Positions 4,853 through 5,165 of a stretch of 5,165 nt of DNA are shown here, one piece after another; the stretch's first letter is position 1, and each line of letters begins with the position of its first letter. The stretch lies in assembly GCA_038231615.1 (NCBI GenBank), contig JBBRLA010000619.1, positions 1 through 5,165 on the forward strand, given 5' to 3'. The notes below the pieces were generated by a model. The model saw nothing but the letters and a program-made list of their open reading frames with translations. It made no database searches and had not been told where the DNA came from. Origin of the DNA: JBBRLA01 sp038231615. GTDB lineage: Bacteria; Myxococcota_A; Polyangia; Palsa-1104; JAEUJZ01. The translations under genes were made by a program, and so were the position numbers.

Positions 4853-5165
4853 GAATTTCAGCAGGCGCTCGCCGCAACTCAAAAAGAGTGGAAGCCGATT
4901 CAGATGTCTCTCCGTTTTTCTACTGAATTACTTGCCCAACAAGCCACACAACTTCTTTCCCTGTGTACGGCCTGCGTTAATTGGTGTGTCAGTCCCGGAG
5001 AAGCTACCGTCGAACACCCTGGTGAACACGACCTCACCTATCTGACAGGGACTTCGGCCAGAGGGGAGGAGATCGATCCGATCAACTGAACTGGCAGCCC
5101 GTGGGGGGCTCCTCGATGGAGTAAAGCAGAAGCCGCCCTTCTCTTTGTAGCTTGCGATCGTTCAA
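4853..5165. other. Low-GC stretch downstream of Uma2 with no recognisable gene
   Basis: By hand count 4861-5165 is about 54% G+C, falling to about 47% at 4921-4980, against roughly 68-70% in the coding DNA before it. No frame on either strand gives a protein I recognise. Only very short stems are present: ACTC/GAGT at ~4877-4889, AGCCC/GGGCT at ~5096-5110 and AGAAG/CTTCT at 5128-5142. None has the T-run of an intrinsic terminator. It may be foreign or non-coding DNA, or the edge of another element beyond the window. Confidence 0.5.
4904..5089 (+). CDS. Possible small hypothetical protein (61 aa)
   Basis: This ORF starts at an ATG preceded by GGAAG (4890-4894) at 9-nt spacing and ends at TGA 5087-5089. 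The predicted product starts MSLRFSTELLAQQATQLLSL, followed by a stretch with three cysteines (CTACVNWC), and has an acidic end. I recognise no family. The region is much less GC-rich than its neighbours, and another overlapping frame (4839-5045) is open over most of the same DNA, so chance is a real explanation. It could also be the damaged start of a gene that does not belong to the flanking cluster. Confidence 0.22.
   Translation: MSLRFSTELLAQQATQLLSLCTACVNWCVSPGEATVEHPGEHDLTYLTGTSARGEEIDPIN

Noticed and set aside
4874..4920. Possible terminator after Uma2 (ACTC-AAAAA-GAGT stem and a later TTTTT)
   Set aside because: The stem is only 4 bp, and the T-run lies about 25 nt beyond it, not directly after the stem.
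4839..5045. 68-codon ORF overlapping the Uma2 stop
   Set aside because: It has no Shine-Dalgarno, starts inside the Uma2 coding end, and gives a low-quality product with no family resemblance.

Overview
The window is about two-thirds G+C up to roughly position 4850, with dense genes and strong third-position GC bias. Its gene content is accessory: a decayed HicAB toxin-antitoxin pair, a giant signalling NTPase ending in an FGE-sulfatase domain, and a Uma2-family nuclease with a coiled-coil tail. This repertoire is typical of large, high-GC genomes of environmental bacteria, such as myxobacteria and purple sulfur Chromatiales. The sequence alone does not decide between these, and no RNA gene or core gene is present to anchor taxonomy.

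Layout. Positions 1-627 (+) hold the 3' end of a hicA toxin gene followed by hicB in the usual toxin-antitoxin order. Both reading frames are broken by short duplications. In hicA the lesion is a 7-bp tandem duplication. In hicB it is a 71-bp insertion flanked by perfect 37-bp direct repeats. Removing either one in silico restores a continuous family-like protein. Positions 654-3749 (-) encode one 1031-residue protein with three parts: an N-terminal calcineurin-like metallophosphoesterase, a central NACHT-type STAND NTPase and a C-terminal FGE-sulfatase (formylglycine-generating-enzyme-like, C-type-lectin fold) domain. Positions 3750-3889 are a 140-bp divergent intergenic stretch. Positions 3890-4852 (+) encode a 320-residue Uma2 (DUF820) PD-(D/E)XK nuclease-fold protein with a short heptad-repeat coiled coil. 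From 4853 to the end the base composition falls to about 54% G+C by hand count, and no recognisable gene is present, only one weak small ORF.

How the parts may work together. The phosphoesterase-NACHT-FGE protein has the effector / NTPase switch / sensor layout of STAND conflict (antiphage or self/non-self) proteins. Its phosphoesterase metal ligands and Walker A look intact, but three switch or catalytic positions deviate from consensus: GNQD instead of GNHD, a NACHT Walker B without its second acidic pair, and no arginine in sensor 1. The FGE domain also lacks the catalytic cysteines of true formylglycine-generating enzymes, so it is more likely a binding module. The Uma2 gene is divergently arranged and might share regulatory DNA with it, but a functional link is only inference. 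The decayed HicAB module next door suggests a conflict-gene island undergoing turnover.
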